Source of the DNA: Streptomyces rimosus
GTDB lineage: Bacteria; Actinomycetota; Actinomycetes; Streptomycetales; Streptomycetaceae
Direction of reading: 5' to 3'
DNA length: 64,000 nt
NCBI RefSeq assembly: GCF_008704655.1
Contig: NZ_CP023688.1
Coordinates: 1,922,001-1,986,000 of the forward strand
Shown here piece after piece: positions 17,582-26,223 of the stretch. The notes beneath the pieces are model-generated. The model had not been told where the DNA came from and did no database searches. It worked only from the letters and a program-made list of their open reading frames with translations. The position numbers were made by a program, and so were the translations under genes. Position 1 is the stretch's first letter. Each line of letters starts with the position of its first letter.

Positions 17582-18054
17582 CGGTCACACCTCCTGAATC
17601 TTCACGGCCGGACGCGGCGGCCGGACGGCCACCGCGGGGAACGGGCTCACCATAGCCCGGCTCCGGATTCGGGCGCCATCGTATTTTTCGCGCCTCGGAG
17701 GTCGCCGACGCCCCACGGGCCTCAACGCCATCGGTCTGCCACACTCTCTCCTTGCAGCTTTCAAGTGTTCCTCGTCGGTCGCCATCGGAAGGTTTCGGCA
17801 CCTCCGGCTCTCAGCTCCGCCGGATCGTCGCCTGAACGGCACGCCGGAACGGCGACACCCGGCCTCCCCGGCCTCCTGCGCCTGACCGCACCCCACTCTT
17901 GACACACTGAAGGGGCCATGAAGTGTCCCGCATCAACGCCTGTACGACCCTGCCAAGTTGACAGATGCCGGACAGTTGATCGGTGACGGCCGACGGGGCG
18001 ACGAAGTCGGGTCTAGTGTGGCGCCATCCCAGCAAGGCATCGAAAGGTCAGGCA
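17582..18054. promoter_or_regulatory. Divergent intergenic region between rsgA leader and SEFIR gene
   Basis: This 473-bp region has no credible gene. It is noticeably less GC-rich than the flanks and marks the left border of the defence island. Two TTGACA hexamers on the plus strand (17899-17904 and 17958-17963) are candidate -35 elements for the SEFIR gene, but no convincing -10 at 16-18 bp is visible. No direct repeat suggestive of an attachment site was noticed. Confidence 0.4.
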
Positions 18055-19290
18055 GTGGATTTGCAGAACAACGTCCGCATCGATCTCACCGCCGTCGATG
18101 AGGGCGGCCGGAGGATGGATTCGACGCCGAACGGTGTCAGCGTCGGCGCAGTGTGCCTGAAGAACTGGCAGATAGACCGCATCGACGCTCCCGCGGGCAT
18201 GTTCGACGAGCACGATGCCTACTTCATCAAAATCAACTACGAGCTTGAGCTCGAGCTGGACTGTCCCCGGATGTCCTGGGTCGAAGTCTCCTTCGATTTC
18301 GCCTCCGGCGGGGAAGCAAGTCAAGTCACCGTCGTCGACGCGCTCCCGCGTTTTGGAACCTTCACCGGCGCGCCCGAGTCCTACGTACTCAACCAGTTCC
18401 TGAACTTCGTGCCGTGTGAGAACAGTGCATCCGCACATGTCCATCTCCCGGCAGGAGCCGACAGGGTCGACACTTTCGGCATCGGCGGTCAGGGCGTGCG
18501 GTGGCGGCATGTCTCACTCGGCGAAAGCGGAGTGCTGCCCGGCTCGTACGCCGCCTGGGTGGTTCTGCTCGTCCCCGCCGGGCAGGTCGAACAACCCGTT
18601 GAATTCTCCGCTCGGTACGACCTAGCGGTAGCCCGCGACGTCGAGTACCGGCCCACGCAGTCGCCGGCCTGCTTCCGACTGAGCCTCGCCGCCCCCTCGG
18701 ACACCCCGGGAGTCGTCACCCCCGCGTTCTCCGCCACGGTCGAGGACCAGGCCCCGGAACGTCACCCCTCGGTCTTCATTTGCTACGCGCACGACTCGCC
18801 CGCACACAAGGAATACGCTCGAAAATTCGGCAACCTGCTCGTCAGAAACGGTGTCGATGCACACATGGACCAGTGGTACGTCACGAACCGCAAAGACTGG
18901 GCCATTTGGGCACACGAGCTCATCAACAAGGTTGATTTTGTCACCGTGCTTGCCTCCCCCATTTGCCGCAAGGCGTTCGACGGAGAACTCAGCGGCCCCG
19001 ACAATCCGGGCATTCGGAGCGAGGCACTGCTCATCAAGGAAATGCTTCATACGCTTCGCGACGAGTGGACGGCCAAAGTACTGCCTGTCGTCCTGCCCCA
19101 CGAGTTGGTGGACAACGTCCCCAAGGTGCTGCAGCCGTGGACATCAGATCACTACGACGTCAGGCGACTGACCCCCGAGGGAATCGACGACCTCCTGCGA
19201 GCGATGACCGGAGTCCCCCGGCACACCCGGCCCCCGCTCGGGAAGATGCCACCCAGCGTATTGAAACCGCTGAGCGGCACCGAATCCTGA
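18055..19290 (+). CDS. SEFIR (TIR-superfamily) domain protein
   Basis: 411 aa. Residues about 237-385 form a SEFIR domain: HPSVFICYAHDSPAHKEYAR opens it, followed by GVDAHMDQWYV, DFVTVLASPICRKAF and a strand-rich end (KVLPVVLPHEL). SEFIR and TIR domains in bacteria act as adaptors or NAD-consuming effectors of immune systems. The N-terminal 230 residues are an unrecognised, probably beta-rich domain. GTG 18055 is preceded by AAAGG at 7 nt; an upstream in-frame GTG (17983) lacks a ribosome-binding site. It converges on the pPIWI operon, with only 17 bp between stops, so its membership of that system is positional inference. Confidence 0.82.
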   Translation: MDLQNNVRIDLTAVDEGGRRMDSTPNGVSVGAVCLKNWQIDRIDAPAGMFDEHDAYFIKINYELELELDCPRMSWVEVSFDFASGGEASQVTVVDALPRFGTFTGAPESYVLNQFLNFVPCENSASAHVHLPAGADRVDTFGIGGQGVRWRHVSLGESGVLPGSYAAWVVLLVPAGQVEQPVEFSARYDLAVARDVEYRPTQSPACFRLSLAAPSDTPGVVTPAFSATVEDQAPERHPSVFICYAHDSPAHKEYARKFGNLLVRNGVDAHMDQWYVTNRKDWAIWAHELINKVDFVTVLASPICRKAFDGELSGPDNPGIRSEALLIKEMLHTLRDEWTAKVLPVVLPHELVDNVPKVLQPWTSDHYDVRRLTPEGIDDLLRAMTGVPRHTRPPLGKMPPSVLKPLSGTES

Positions 19291-19307
19291 CCGGCGACGC
19301 AGGGCCG

Positions 19308-21803
19308 TCAGGACTCCTCTTCCCCTGAGACCCGGTAGTCGGGGTGGTCCTCGTCAACAACGGTCGCGATGTGCAGCGGGACGGGCATCTGCGTGCGGTC
19401 GTCCCAGGAAAGAGCCTGCTCGCAAAGGCTCGCCGTGAGGCTCGCCAACTGCTCGGGGGCCCATGAACCCGGGCTCACCACCACGATCTCCTTCCCCGTG
19501 TACGAGTGCCACGGCACAGCGAGTTGGGAGGTGAGCCCGGCCGGCAAGGTCCATCGCGTGGAGAGCGCGCCCCGATCGCCGCCCTTGGCCTTTATCGATG
19601 CGGATCGGCCGGCGAAGAGCCAGCAGTGCCGGTCGCCGTCCGCGAGCTGATACACCTTCCGGTCCGGTGCCGCTGGCTTGCCCGGGTCACTGGGCATGTT
19701 CGCCTTTTCCCGGCGGGTGACAGGGCGTCCGATCTCGCTGATCTCAGTGTTCAGGCGGACGATCGCGACATCCGCACCTTTGTCGCGCAGCGTATCTGCC
19801 GGAAGAGGGCCGACGCCCAGTTGCGCGTTCTGCAGCCCGGGCCAAATGGTCCGGGTCTCTTGCGTGTCGACGAAGACAACCATCGGCGTGCCCTCGGGCT
19901 GCAGAGCAAGCAGATCACCAAGCCTGGCTTCGACCACGTCGCGCGTCAGTTCCGCCTTCTTTCCGGTACGGCCGAAGCGGGTCGTACCGATGACATCGGC
20001 ATGGAAGTCCGCCACCCCCTGACCGCCACGAACCCATGCAAGCCGGCGATCGCTGTACACCAGCATCTGGCAGTTCGCGAGGGAGTCAGGGTCGACATAC
20101 AGCGCCACCATGGTCAGGACCAGGGGCGTACCGTCCGCTCCAGTCTGCTGCCTGCGGGCGTGAATACCTACCAGCAGGGATTTTCGGGTGAGTCCGTTCG
20201 GCCGCCCACCTGCGACCACAGCCTCCAGCAAACGGCTGTCCAGAACTCCGGCGGCCCTCAGCAGGTCCCGCAGCGCAGCGCGGGCGGCATGTTTCTTGGT
20301 CTCGGGGCTGTTCCGCGTGACCTTCGGCGGAAGAATAGTGGGTTCAGTGGCGAGGAACTGGGTCGGTATGCCGAGATGCCCCAGCAGCCGCCTCAGGTGC
20401 GGCTTCGCATCAAGTTCGGGGCCCGGGGCGTCAGGGTGGTACTCGGTCTCCAGCCAAGCGGCGACCAGGCGGTTTTCGCCAGGAGGCAGCTCCAACGAAT
20501 CGAGAAAGGAGGCACGGTTCACGGTGTCGTGGGCGAGCAGGTCCGGGCAGTAGCGCGCTATGACATCCAGGCGGGCGTTGACGGGGGTGGCGGGCTCCCC
20601 TGCCAACGGCTCGACCGAGCGCCCCGTAAGCTCCGCAAGTTCGGCGAGCATGCGCTCGCGCCCTTGGGGTGTGCCGTATACACAGGCAAGAGTAACCCGC
20701 TGGTACCCACTCGGGCCGACCGCGGCGGGCGGAAGGCCATCCACCGCATAGCTCGTTACACGTCGCGCAAGGCGGATTCGTTTGTCGACCTCGTAGGACA
20801 AAGGTACGAGCGAAGGCAAAGTGCGCACAATGTGTTCGTGGAGCCGCAGCATGAACCTGGGCCCGGGGCCACTTCCCAGAGCGTGGAACCTGGCGCCCGC
20901 CATCTGCGGCCGGATCGCCTCGGGCACGTTCGGTAGTTCGTCGGGGATATCCAGTGGCGAGAGCTGGCATGCTTCGAGGATTTTTGCGATGGCAGGGTCG
21001 AGGTAGCTGCACCACTCGCCGGTCTCTTTGTCCGGGCGGCGCCGGATCGGGAGTCTCAGAATCGGTGCGCCTTCCTCGCCCCTGTCGATCCAAACGTTTT
21101 TGGCCCAGTTCCCTTGTGGAGAGATTCTGGACAAGTGGGCATCGAAGCAGAGGACCGGGTCCTCGATGCCGGCCCGGGTGGTCAGCCGTGCGGTCACCCT
21201 GTGCATGCTGAAGGCTGTACCTGCACGGTTGACGATGAGGTCGTCCGGGTCCCAGGAAAGCAGCGATCCGTCGGTGCCCATCGACAGGACTACGGGCGCA
21301 CGACCGTCCACCCGTAGCGGTTTCGCGGCCAGTTTCCGCATCACTTGCCACTCCGCCGTGCGAAACACCCAACCCGGCATCACGGGTACCTGTCCCGCGC
21401 GGTATGTCACGAAGTCTGCGAAGGAGCGCGCCTGTTCCGGAGTGGGCAGCAGCCCAGCGAGGACAGCAGTTCCCTTCCCGCCACGAATGTGGCCTTCCCA
21501 GGCTCGTACAGCGATCCTCAGCCGGTCGTCGAAGGCCCCATCACTGGTGAGGAGCAGCATCCGGCTACCCGTGCGCTGTTCCTCCTCGGCGAGATCGTAT
21601 TCTCCGAACAGTTTGACGGGGCGGCCAGTGGCGGCTACAAGTCCCGTGGCCAGCGCGGAATAGCGCGGGCGTTGTTGGCCCTCGCGTTTCGGCAGCCCCT
21701 CCCAGGCTGCCTCGAACTCCTCGGTCAGCGGGTAGGCCGTGATGGTGCCCAGTAGGGCGTCCAGGTCCTGCCGCTGGACACGGTAGGCAAGTGTGATCAG
21801 CAC
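19308..21803 (-). CDS. pPIWI-RE family prokaryotic PIWI protein
   Basis: 831 aa. The length, the C-terminal PIWI-like half and above all the gene context identify the pPIWI-RE class, predicted Argonaute relatives named for conserved Arg and Glu residues. The C-terminal half contains PIWI-like strands (GTPLVLTMVALYVDPDS, GTPMVVFVDTQETR, DVAIVRLNTEISEIGRPV) and ends KEIVVVSPGSWAPEQLA. The IVRLNTE segment is a candidate for the conserved R/E pair. Start GTG 21803 has an ideal AGGAGG at 6 nt and overlaps the helicase stop by 7 bp; longer upstream readings are antisense noise. It is last in a four-gene operon. The predicted role is nucleic-acid-guided recognition of invading DNA or R-loops, but this is unproven. 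Confidence 0.8.
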   Translation of the reverse strand: MLITLAYRVQRQDLDALLGTITAYPLTEEFEAAWEGLPKREGQQRPRYSALATGLVAATGRPVKLFGEYDLAEEEQRTGSRMLLLTSDGAFDDRLRIAVRAWEGHIRGGKGTAVLAGLLPTPEQARSFADFVTYRAGQVPVMPGWVFRTAEWQVMRKLAAKPLRVDGRAPVVLSMGTDGSLLSWDPDDLIVNRAGTAFSMHRVTARLTTRAGIEDPVLCFDAHLSRISPQGNWAKNVWIDRGEEGAPILRLPIRRRPDKETGEWCSYLDPAIAKILEACQLSPLDIPDELPNVPEAIRPQMAGARFHALGSGPGPRFMLRLHEHIVRTLPSLVPLSYEVDKRIRLARRVTSYAVDGLPPAAVGPSGYQRVTLACVYGTPQGRERMLAELAELTGRSVEPLAGEPATPVNARLDVIARYCPDLLAHDTVNRASFLDSLELPPGENRLVAAWLETEYHPDAPGPELDAKPHLRRLLGHLGIPTQFLATEPTILPPKVTRNSPETKKHAARAALRDLLRAAGVLDSRLLEAVVAGGRPNGLTRKSLLVGIHARRQQTGADGTPLVLTMVALYVDPDSLANCQMLVYSDRRLAWVRGGQGVADFHADVIGTTRFGRTGKKAELTRDVVEARLGDLLALQPEGTPMVVFVDTQETRTIWPGLQNAQLGVGPLPADTLRDKGADVAIVRLNTEISEIGRPVTRREKANMPSDPGKPAAPDRKVYQLADGDRHCWLFAGRSASIKAKGGDRGALSTRWTLPAGLTSQLAVPWHSYTGKEIVVVSPGSWAPEQLASLTASLCEQALSWDDRTQMPVPLHIATVVDEDHPDYRVSGEEES

Positions 21804-24800
21804 AGGACGCCTCCTTTGGTGCGGTGCTCCGCGTAATCGAGGAATGCTCCGAGTGTCGTACCGTAGTACCTGTGCATGGCGGGCAGAACTCCATCGCGCT
21901 GCCATTTTTCTTTGAGCTTGATGATGAGGGTGGCGAGATCGGTGCCACCGTCGGGGTCGAGCAGGGCGCCGTCGACCAGATGCAAGGTCGCTTTTGTGCC
22001 ACCGCGGCGGGCCCGGCCGATGAGCTGGACGGCTCCATTCATGATCTCGGCAACCACGCCCAGCTTGACCTCGAGGGGCTGGGCCTGGAAATAGGGCGGC
22101 CGGCGGACGATCTCCTCGAGATACTGGCCGGCTACCTTCCGGCGTTCCGCCAGCAGAGCCTGTGGGTCGCTGGAGGGACCGCGGTGCTCGGCAAGCGCCC
22201 TTGCCTGAATGTGCGCGACGAGTTCCGCTGGCTCGTCGATCAGCGGGATCGGCCGGACGATCAGCCACACCGACCCCAGCGCGGACTTGTCGTCCTCGCC
22301 GATGATGTTCACTCCTCGCTGCACCCGGGCCAGCGGAGCGATCAGGATGTCGGCACCGTCGACGGCGGGAAACTCTTCCAGGCGGTCGGCCGGCAGCTCC
22401 CGCCAGCGGCCGGTGTCGACGGCCGATTCCTGGTCGTCCGCGTAGGTACCCGGCCGTACCGCCAGACAGATGCGGGTGGAGTCGACCCCGGCCGTGGACA
22501 GCCCCTCCGCCACGTGCCGCGCCGCCTCATAGGAGGTTGTCGCGAGAAGTACGCGGGCCCGGCCGCGCTCCTCGGTCTTCAACCGTTCGAGTTCGGGCCG
22601 TAGGTACTTACCCCACATGACCGTGGCGATCCGCTGGGTCGCCACGGCCCGCTCGATCCCTTCCAGTCCGGAGATACGATGCGGCCGGTCCTGCCCGTCG
22701 TCAACCGGCGCAGGCAGGATGCGCACGGTGTTGGGATTGTCGTCCGCTACCGACCACTTCGGCATGATGTGGATATGGTGGTGTGGCGCGCCCGGGAAGT
22801 ACGAGGTGGCCGACATCCCGAGCACGATGCGGCGGACTCCGGCATGCGCCAGGGCTGTCGTGTCTCCCAGACCCACGGTGTAGGTGTGCGGATCGCCGCC
22901 GAACGCCGCTGTTGACAGTCGCGCAGGTTCGCCTCCCGTATCGTCGTAGTACTCGGTGAACGCGAAAACGAGGCGTCCCAGAGGACCCGTCGGTGTGACG
23001 CGCCAACGGCCGTAGGTGCCCAGTGCATCTGCGATTTCCTGAGCGGATTCGACACCGATGTCGACCAGTTGGGCGTTGTTGGCCATCAGCCGGTGCAGGA
23101 ACAGCCTGATACGTTCGAGGATGGCTCGGCGCAGAATGCGGTTGACGACTCTGGTCCGGAGTTCCTCGGGTACATCTTTGACAAGACCTTCGAGGGCGCC
23201 GCGTGCCACGGGCAAGGACAGGCCACCGGACCCGCCGGTGACCACCGAGGCGAGGTGTCGCCGTGCTTCCGCGAAGGTTTCGGGCTCGTCACCGTGGGGC
23301 GGCATCTCGTCCAGGAAGAGCGAACGGAACATCGCCAGCTGTTTGGGACTGACCTCTTCGGTGTCCAGGCCGAACAGCCTGGCGGTCAGCCAGTTGTCCC
23401 AGCGTCGGGGAACCATCCAGTAGCGCCCGGGCCCGCGTGGACGTCGTCCCTTGGCGGGGGTCGTGGCGCCGAGCCGTTCGTAAGTCAAGTGGCTCACGTA
23501 GTTCTCGGACAGGTAGCGAAGGGAGAAATAGGCGTCGCGGACGCTGGCATCGACTTCGTCCTGAAGGCGGCCGAACGCTGCGGCGAAATCCTGGTCGAAC
23601 TTGCGCAAGGGGGTGTTGGTCCGCCCCGCATGATCGAGGACGAGGTTACGTCCCGCATGTTCGATCGCAGTGCTCTGGAAGACGTCCACCTCGTCGATGA
23701 CGACGATCTGACAGCGGCGCAGGAGCAGTTCCTCGACGGTCAACCGATCGTCCCCACCGTAACCGTCGTCCACCGGTGTCTGGAGGACGCCGAGTAACAG
23801 GTTCGCGTGCGAGGTCACGATGACGTCTGCCGTGCATGCCTGACGCGCCGCCCTGTAGCGCCCGCAAGTGGTCCGCCAGGGGCAGGAGACCGTGGTGTTC
23901 TTCTTGCGCCCCCGAGACGGCGGCTTGCGCAGTTTCGCGCACGGCTCACCGCCCGGCTGCCATCGGTCGACGGCATCATCGGAACCGGCCACCGCGGCAA
24001 GCGCACAACCGTAACCGAACCGGCGCCAGATCCAGTCCGCGTCCGGGCCGTCCTCGGTGACCCGAGCTGCGGCGGTCTCGGCTACCTTGATCAGCGCCCG
24101 GGGAGAGACCAACGGCACGACGCCGCTCTGGGCCTCCACCCCGCACAGCCCCAGTGCGCGTTCGATTCCGTGCACGGCGCGGACCACATCTGCGTTGGTC
24201 GGCAGAACGAAAGCCACAGGAATACGGCGGCGGACAGCCCAGCAGGCGAAAGTCTCGATGAGGACGACGGACTTCCCGAAGCCGGTGTAGGCGAGGAGTT
24301 CGTTGAGGACGCCCGCGGTCAGGTCAAGGCCCTTGACGGGCTCGTTCCTGCGGGATCGGATCTGCTTGACGAATCGCTCCACCGCCCTCTCACGGTAGGC
24401 ACTTCTGCCCTGCTCCAGCTCGCCCTGGTCGATCTGCACCGCAACCTCTCTCAATTCACTGAAGGGCACCCAGCGATCGAGGAGGGCGGGGGCGTCTCGG
24501 ACTGCCGGTACCGAGTGCCCGGGGGCGAGATGGTGGGGACGGATCTCATAGTGGAAGTCGACGAACGTTTGCTGGCGGCCATCTCGCCCCGGCACCCTTG
24601 TCGTGGTTGTGTGACGACCGGCTTCGGCGGGCGGAAGAACACGGTTCCTCGCCGCGTGCAGCATGTCGAGGTCATGCAGGAAGCTATCGACGAAGTCCGG
24701 CAGAGGCATTCCGGGATCGACCACGATCTGGCCGGCCTTGCCCTCTTCGTCATCAACCGCGCTGCAGCCGGGAATTTCGCCGCTGCGAAGCAGGCTGTCA

Positions 24801-25069
24801 AGAAGGCTACCGGCCGCTTCTGCGTTGGCCATCTGGTTCGGACGCCGACGCAGCAGCTTGGTGAACCGGCGCGCGTCGTTCTCGGAAAGGTCGCGCCAGC
24901 CGATCCAGTCCGCGATGTGGCCGTCCAGCACATAGAGAACGTCCTCACGGGTGGTCGTACGCCTGAACCCACCGCCGTCCTCAGTATGGAAGAAACTGGC
25001 CGCCAGCCCGATAGCAGCCCCCATTATGCGAGGGAATATCCTTTCGAAACCGCGTGCAGGATTACTCAT
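21797..25069 (-). CDS. DinG/XPD-type superfamily 2 helicase with Fe-S motif (pPIWI-RE system)
   Basis: 1090 aa. An N-terminal extension of about 245 residues (the family's Z-like region, from MSNPARGFERIF) precedes the helicase. Walker A is AYTGFGKSVV (residues 260-269). Four cysteines at 377, 396, 402 and 412 resemble the DinG/XPD iron-sulfur cluster and run directly into ADVIVTSHANLLL. Walker B is VIDEVD (457-462). C-terminal motifs include LARVQRGVNI and QLIGRARRG. Such 5'-3' helicases unwind DNA-RNA hybrids and forked DNA. Codon 425 is TTA. The start overlaps the upstream REase stop (ATGA), and its own stop overlaps the PIWI start, so the four genes form one translation-coupled unit. Confidence 0.85.
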   Translation of the reverse strand: MSNPARGFERIFPRIMGAAIGLAASFFHTEDGGGFRRTTTREDVLYVLDGHIADWIGWRDLSENDARRFTKLLRRRPNQMANAEAAGSLLDSLLRSGEIPGCSAVDDEEGKAGQIVVDPGMPLPDFVDSFLHDLDMLHAARNRVLPPAEAGRHTTTTRVPGRDGRQQTFVDFHYEIRPHHLAPGHSVPAVRDAPALLDRWVPFSELREVAVQIDQGELEQGRSAYRERAVERFVKQIRSRRNEPVKGLDLTAGVLNELLAYTGFGKSVVLIETFACWAVRRRIPVAFVLPTNADVVRAVHGIERALGLCGVEAQSGVVPLVSPRALIKVAETAAARVTEDGPDADWIWRRFGYGCALAAVAGSDDAVDRWQPGGEPCAKLRKPPSRGRKKNTTVSCPWRTTCGRYRAARQACTADVIVTSHANLLLGVLQTPVDDGYGGDDRLTVEELLLRRCQIVVIDEVDVFQSTAIEHAGRNLVLDHAGRTNTPLRKFDQDFAAAFGRLQDEVDASVRDAYFSLRYLSENYVSHLTYERLGATTPAKGRRPRGPGRYWMVPRRWDNWLTARLFGLDTEEVSPKQLAMFRSLFLDEMPPHGDEPETFAEARRHLASVVTGGSGGLSLPVARGALEGLVKDVPEELRTRVVNRILRRAILERIRLFLHRLMANNAQLVDIGVESAQEIADALGTYGRWRVTPTGPLGRLVFAFTEYYDDTGGEPARLSTAAFGGDPHTYTVGLGDTTALAHAGVRRIVLGMSATSYFPGAPHHHIHIMPKWSVADDNPNTVRILPAPVDDGQDRPHRISGLEGIERAVATQRIATVMWGKYLRPELERLKTEERGRARVLLATTSYEAARHVAEGLSTAGVDSTRICLAVRPGTYADDQESAVDTGRWRELPADRLEEFPAVDGADILIAPLARVQRGVNIIGEDDKSALGSVWLIVRPIPLIDEPAELVAHIQARALAEHRGPSSDPQALLAERRKVAGQYLEEIVRRPPYFQAQPLEVKLGVVAEIMNGAVQLIGRARRGGTKATLHLVDGALLDPDGGTDLATLIIKLKEKWQRDGVLPAMHRYYGTTLGAFLDYAEHRTKGGVLC

Positions 25070-26223
25070 ACCGTCCTCAGTGCTCGTCGTACCTCGGTGC
25101 AGAACTTCGTCTCGGTGGTGATCAGCAGGGAGGGTAGAACGGTCTGCAGGGTTCCCAGTTGATGTTCATGTGTCTTCGGGAGGAGAACACGAGCGCTGGG
25201 CGGCTTCGCTCGCAGATCCGCGATCAGCCGGTGCACCGAGCGGTATTCCTTGAGATCGACCCTGAACTCTTCGCCGCCCGCCCGCACGTGCAGGTCGTAC
25301 CGGTCAAGCTCGGGCCAAAGCTGGACGGTTGCTCCAAGCCTCTCGAGGCACTGCTTGAGCCTTATCTCGCTCGCCCCGGGCACCACGACGAACCGCCACA
25401 CACCGGGATCCACGCAGCGGGAGCCGGCCGCGGGACGGGCCACGGGTTTCGCCACGCGCGGCCGGCCTTCATCGATCCTGCTAAGTAGGGGCCGCGAGCC
25501 CCCCGACCTGCCCTCGGTCAGCTGGTAGACGGCGGCATGCGGGCGGTACTGGCAACGCACGGTCGTACCAGCCACCTCCATCGGCCAGCGGCAGGTGGGG
25601 CAGGGCCACCACCACGCATCGCCGCCTGCTGAGTGATGAACGTGACCGGCGGGAATGTCGGTGTATCCCCTCGGCGGAAGGCGTACGCCGGTCTCGCTGA
25701 CCAGGTCGCGCAATTCTGCGAGAGAGCCTGCGGGGTGCTCGATAAGGAAGCGCCGGGAAGCGACGTAGCTCTCCTGGCCATTGCCCTGGATCAGCGCGTT
25801 GAAGGTCATGCTGCGGATCTGGTCGGTGTGCATCCGGGTCCAGGTCGGCATCCACTGCGCGGAGTCGGACGGGCCGCCGACCGGCAATGCGTACTCGCAG
25901 GCCAGGTCATGCGCGTCCGAGGTGAGCCGATCATCGTTGCCGAGGAGCACGACCTGCGCGATCTCCTCGTCCGTGCCCTCGGCGAGGGCCGGCAACAGTC
26001 CTAGGCGCCGCCGTAGACAGCCGACGAGGTCGAGCGGGGTCGTCGGCCCGCGGCCAGGGCCATGGGCCTCCATGACAACGCCGGTCATCCTCGCGACCTC
26101 CCGCATGGCGCCGGACCGTCGGTGCCGGACCGTCCACGCGTAAGCGGCGCGCAGGGCAGCGGCCACCACGCGGTGGGCGCGTTCGGCCGGATCGTCCCGT
26201 ATCCCGGCCAGCCACTGGGTCAT
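25066..26223 (-). CDS. Restriction-endonuclease-like protein of the pPIWI-RE module (Y-type)
   Basis: 385 aa. The C-terminal 150 residues look like a PD-(D/E)XK fold: LDRYDLHVRAGGEEFRVDLKEYRS gives a D...D-x-K signature, followed by RVLLPKTHEHQL. The middle contains a possible zinc ribbon, WWWPCPTCRWPMEV and then a single Cys in VRCQY. The N-terminal half is helical and unrecognised. This is the nuclease-like partner found next to pPIWI-RE and DinG-type helicase genes. ATG 26223 overlaps the preceding nuclease stop by 4 bp (ATGA) and has GGAAAGGGG upstream. Whether the enzyme cuts DNA is inference from the D-x-K motif only. Confidence 0.75.
   Translation of the reverse strand: MTQWLAGIRDDPAERAHRVVAAALRAAYAWTVRHRRSGAMREVARMTGVVMEAHGPGRGPTTPLDLVGCLRRRLGLLPALAEGTDEEIAQVVLLGNDDRLTSDAHDLACEYALPVGGPSDSAQWMPTWTRMHTDQIRSMTFNALIQGNGQESYVASRRFLIEHPAGSLAELRDLVSETGVRLPPRGYTDIPAGHVHHSAGGDAWWWPCPTCRWPMEVAGTTVRCQYRPHAAVYQLTEGRSGGSRPLLSRIDEGRPRVAKPVARPAAGSRCVDPGVWRFVVVPGASEIRLKQCLERLGATVQLWPELDRYDLHVRAGGEEFRVDLKEYRSVHRLIADLRAKPPSARVLLPKTHEHQLGTLQTVLPSLLITTETKFCTEVRRALRTV

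Noticed and set aside
17899..17963. Two TTGACA boxes as defined promoters of the SEFIR gene
   Set aside because: Neither has a TANNNT-like -10 at 16-19 bp, so only the region, not a promoter, is annotated.
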